From positions 1-6,260 of the forward strand of contig CAZQNT010000042.1 in NCBI GenBank assembly GCA_964595075.1: DNA of 6,260 nt, in the 5' to 3' direction. The notes under the pieces were generated by a model. The model was not told the origin of the DNA, did no database searches, and saw only the letters and a list, made by a program, of their open reading frames with translations. This DNA is from JAHJFW01 sp964595075 (GTDB lineage: Bacteria > Patescibacteriota > Patescibacteriia > 2-12-FULL-60-25). The position numbers and the translations under genes were made by a program. Shown in pieces: positions 5,441 through 6,260 of the stretch (positions within the stretch are counted from its first letter, which is position 1; every line of letters starts with the position of its first letter).

Positions 5441-6127
5441 ATGGCGAAGAATAAAAACAAACTTGCAGCGGCAAAGCCCGGAGTTCCGGCGCAGCGGTAT
5501 TTGGATATCGCGGAAATCAAGGAAGATATCGTGGTGATGAAGGATGGAACCATCCGCGCCGTGCTTCTAGTATCAAGCATCAACTTCGCGCTAAAGTCCA
5601 TGGACGAGCAGAACGCAATCGTGCAGGCGTACATGCAATTCCTAAATGGGTTGGATTTTTCAATTCAAGTGGTGATCCAATCGCGCCGCATGAATATCGA
5701 CGACTATCTTCTGAAACTTCGCGATTCCGAAAAAGATCAGAAGAACGAATTGTTGCGGCGCCAGATCGGCGACTATCTCGAATATGTGAAGCAGCTTGTA
5801 GACCTCGGCGAAATCATGCAGAAACGGTTTTACGTGGTCGTTCCGCTCAACCCGGCGACGGATCAGCAAAAAGGATTTTTTTCGCGTCTCGGCGAGGTTT
5901 TGACTCCGTCAATCGCCATCAGAATTACAGAGGAAAGGTTTTTGAAAAACAAGGAACTTCTGATGTTGCGAGTAAATCAGATCATGTCCGGCTTGCAATC
6001 CATGTCGCTAAACGCCGCGATGCTGGATACGCAGTCTCTCATCGAGTTGTACTATACGGTGTATAATCCTGAATTGTTCGAGTCCCAACGAATGACCGAC
6101 GTGTCGAAGCTGCAGTTGGAGGGGTAA
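5441..6127 (+). CDS. TraC-like protein: stand-alone N-terminal domain of a VirB4 ATPase
   Basis: This encodes a 228-residue protein matching the N-terminal TraC/VirB4 domain, which contacts the membrane subunits. It begins with a basic stretch (KNKNKLAAAKPG). Then come QRYLDIAEIKEDIVVMKDGT (18-37), RAVLLVSSINFALKS (39-53), QFLNGLDFSIQVVIQSRR (66-83) and DDYLLKL (87-93), a pattern typical of TraC-like domains. A charged helix (95-125), a beta-type RFYVVVPLNP segment (129-138) and a C-terminal helical part ending in IELYYTVYNPEL (201-212) follow. There is no Walker A or B motif, and the length is about a quarter of a full VirB4 (~800 residues). The TAA at 6125-6127 follows a sensible C-terminus, so this looks like a naturally separate gene, not a truncation. 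In CPR genomes this domain is often encoded just before a separate VirB4 ATPase gene. That gene would lie beyond 6260. Confidence is good for the family, lower for the claim that the split is functional. Confidence 0.85.
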   Translation: MAKNKNKLAAAKPGVPAQRYLDIAEIKEDIVVMKDGTIRAVLLVSSINFALKSMDEQNAIVQAYMQFLNGLDFSIQVVIQSRRMNIDDYLLKLRDSEKDQKNELLRRQIGDYLEYVKQLVDLGEIMQKRFYVVVPLNPATDQQKGFFSRLGEVLTPSIAIRITEERFLKNKELLMLRVNQIMSGLQSMSLNAAMLDTQSLIELYYTVYNPELFESQRMTDVSKLQLEG

Positions 6128-6156
6128 CCTGTATGATGTTCAAAGTACCTATTTTC

Positions 6157-6192
6157 GTCATTGCGAGGAGCCAGAAGGCGACGCGGCAATCT
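6157..6192. repeat. Dispersed repeat GTCATTGCGAGGAG...GCAATCT, copy 1
   Basis: GTCATTGCGAGGAG (6157-6170) and CGACGCGGCAATCT (6179-6192) flank an 8-nt variable centre. ATTGC and GCAAT near the ends are inverted repeats, giving a small palindromic element. Elements of this type are widespread intergenic repeats in uncultivated bacteria, and their translations give spurious proteins containing LLAMT on the opposite strand. Confidence 0.85.
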
Positions 6193-6201
6193 AATACCCC
6201 T

Positions 6202-6235
6202 GTCATTGCGAGGAGTAGCAACGACGCGGCAATCT
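6202..6235. repeat. Dispersed repeat GTCATTGCGAGGAG...GCAATCT, copy 2
   Basis: The 14-nt left and 14-nt right parts are identical to copy 1; only the centre differs (6 nt at 6216-6221 versus 8 nt). It is in direct orientation, 45 bp from the start of copy 1. Conserved arms with a variable centre suggest that the arms are what is recognised or copied. Confidence 0.85.
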
Positions 6236-6260
6236 TTCAAAGTAAATCTCTTATAAAGAT

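Noticed and set aside
6039..6240. Two short minus-strand ORFs over the end of the traC-like gene and the repeats
   Set aside because: They are antisense to a conserved gene and contain the LLAMT-type peptide typical of spurious translations of this dispersed repeat.

Overview
The window reads as part of a metagenome-assembled genome of a Candidate Phyla Radiation (Patescibacteria, probably Parcubacteria-like) bacterium. This is inferred from gene content and style: a VirB6/TrbL-like membrane protein with a very large soluble tail, a PrgI-family protein, a stand-alone TraC/VirB4 N-terminal domain, weak or absent Shine-Dalgarno sequences, and spacers filled with short repeats. The standard code fits, since no in-frame TGA has to be read through. 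All genes are on the + strand and form one probable operon for a type IV secretion/conjugation-like inner-membrane machine.

Layout: 1-117 is a non-coding leader with two perfect hairpins and an extended -10 promoter (98-106) just before the first start codon. 118-3032 is one VirB6-like gene of roughly 970 residues. It is interrupted by a 111-N assembly gap whose length is wrong for the reading frame, so naive ORF calling breaks it into two genes (ending at 1389, restarting at 1386). 3035-4860 is a second gene of about 608 residues, of unknown function. It is all-helical in appearance, with a coiled coil and an internal duplication, and is broken the same way by a 10-N gap. 4861-4970 is a spacer made of heptanucleotide repeats in both orientations that can fold into a long imperfect hairpin. 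4971-5405 is the PrgI-family (VirB3-like) gene. 5406-5440 is a short spacer with a different 7-bp-period repeat. 5441-6127 is the TraC-like N-terminal domain of a VirB4 protein, complete and without a Walker motif. 6128-6260 holds two copies of a dispersed repeat and no convincing gene.

Together the genes supply a polytopic channel-like membrane protein (VirB6), a small two-helix membrane partner (PrgI/VirB3), and the membrane-side half of the VirB4 motor. The ATPase half is expected immediately downstream, outside the window. The unknown gene sits between virB6 and prgI and is the best candidate for an undescribed component. No outer-membrane core genes (VirB7/9/10-like) are visible here.
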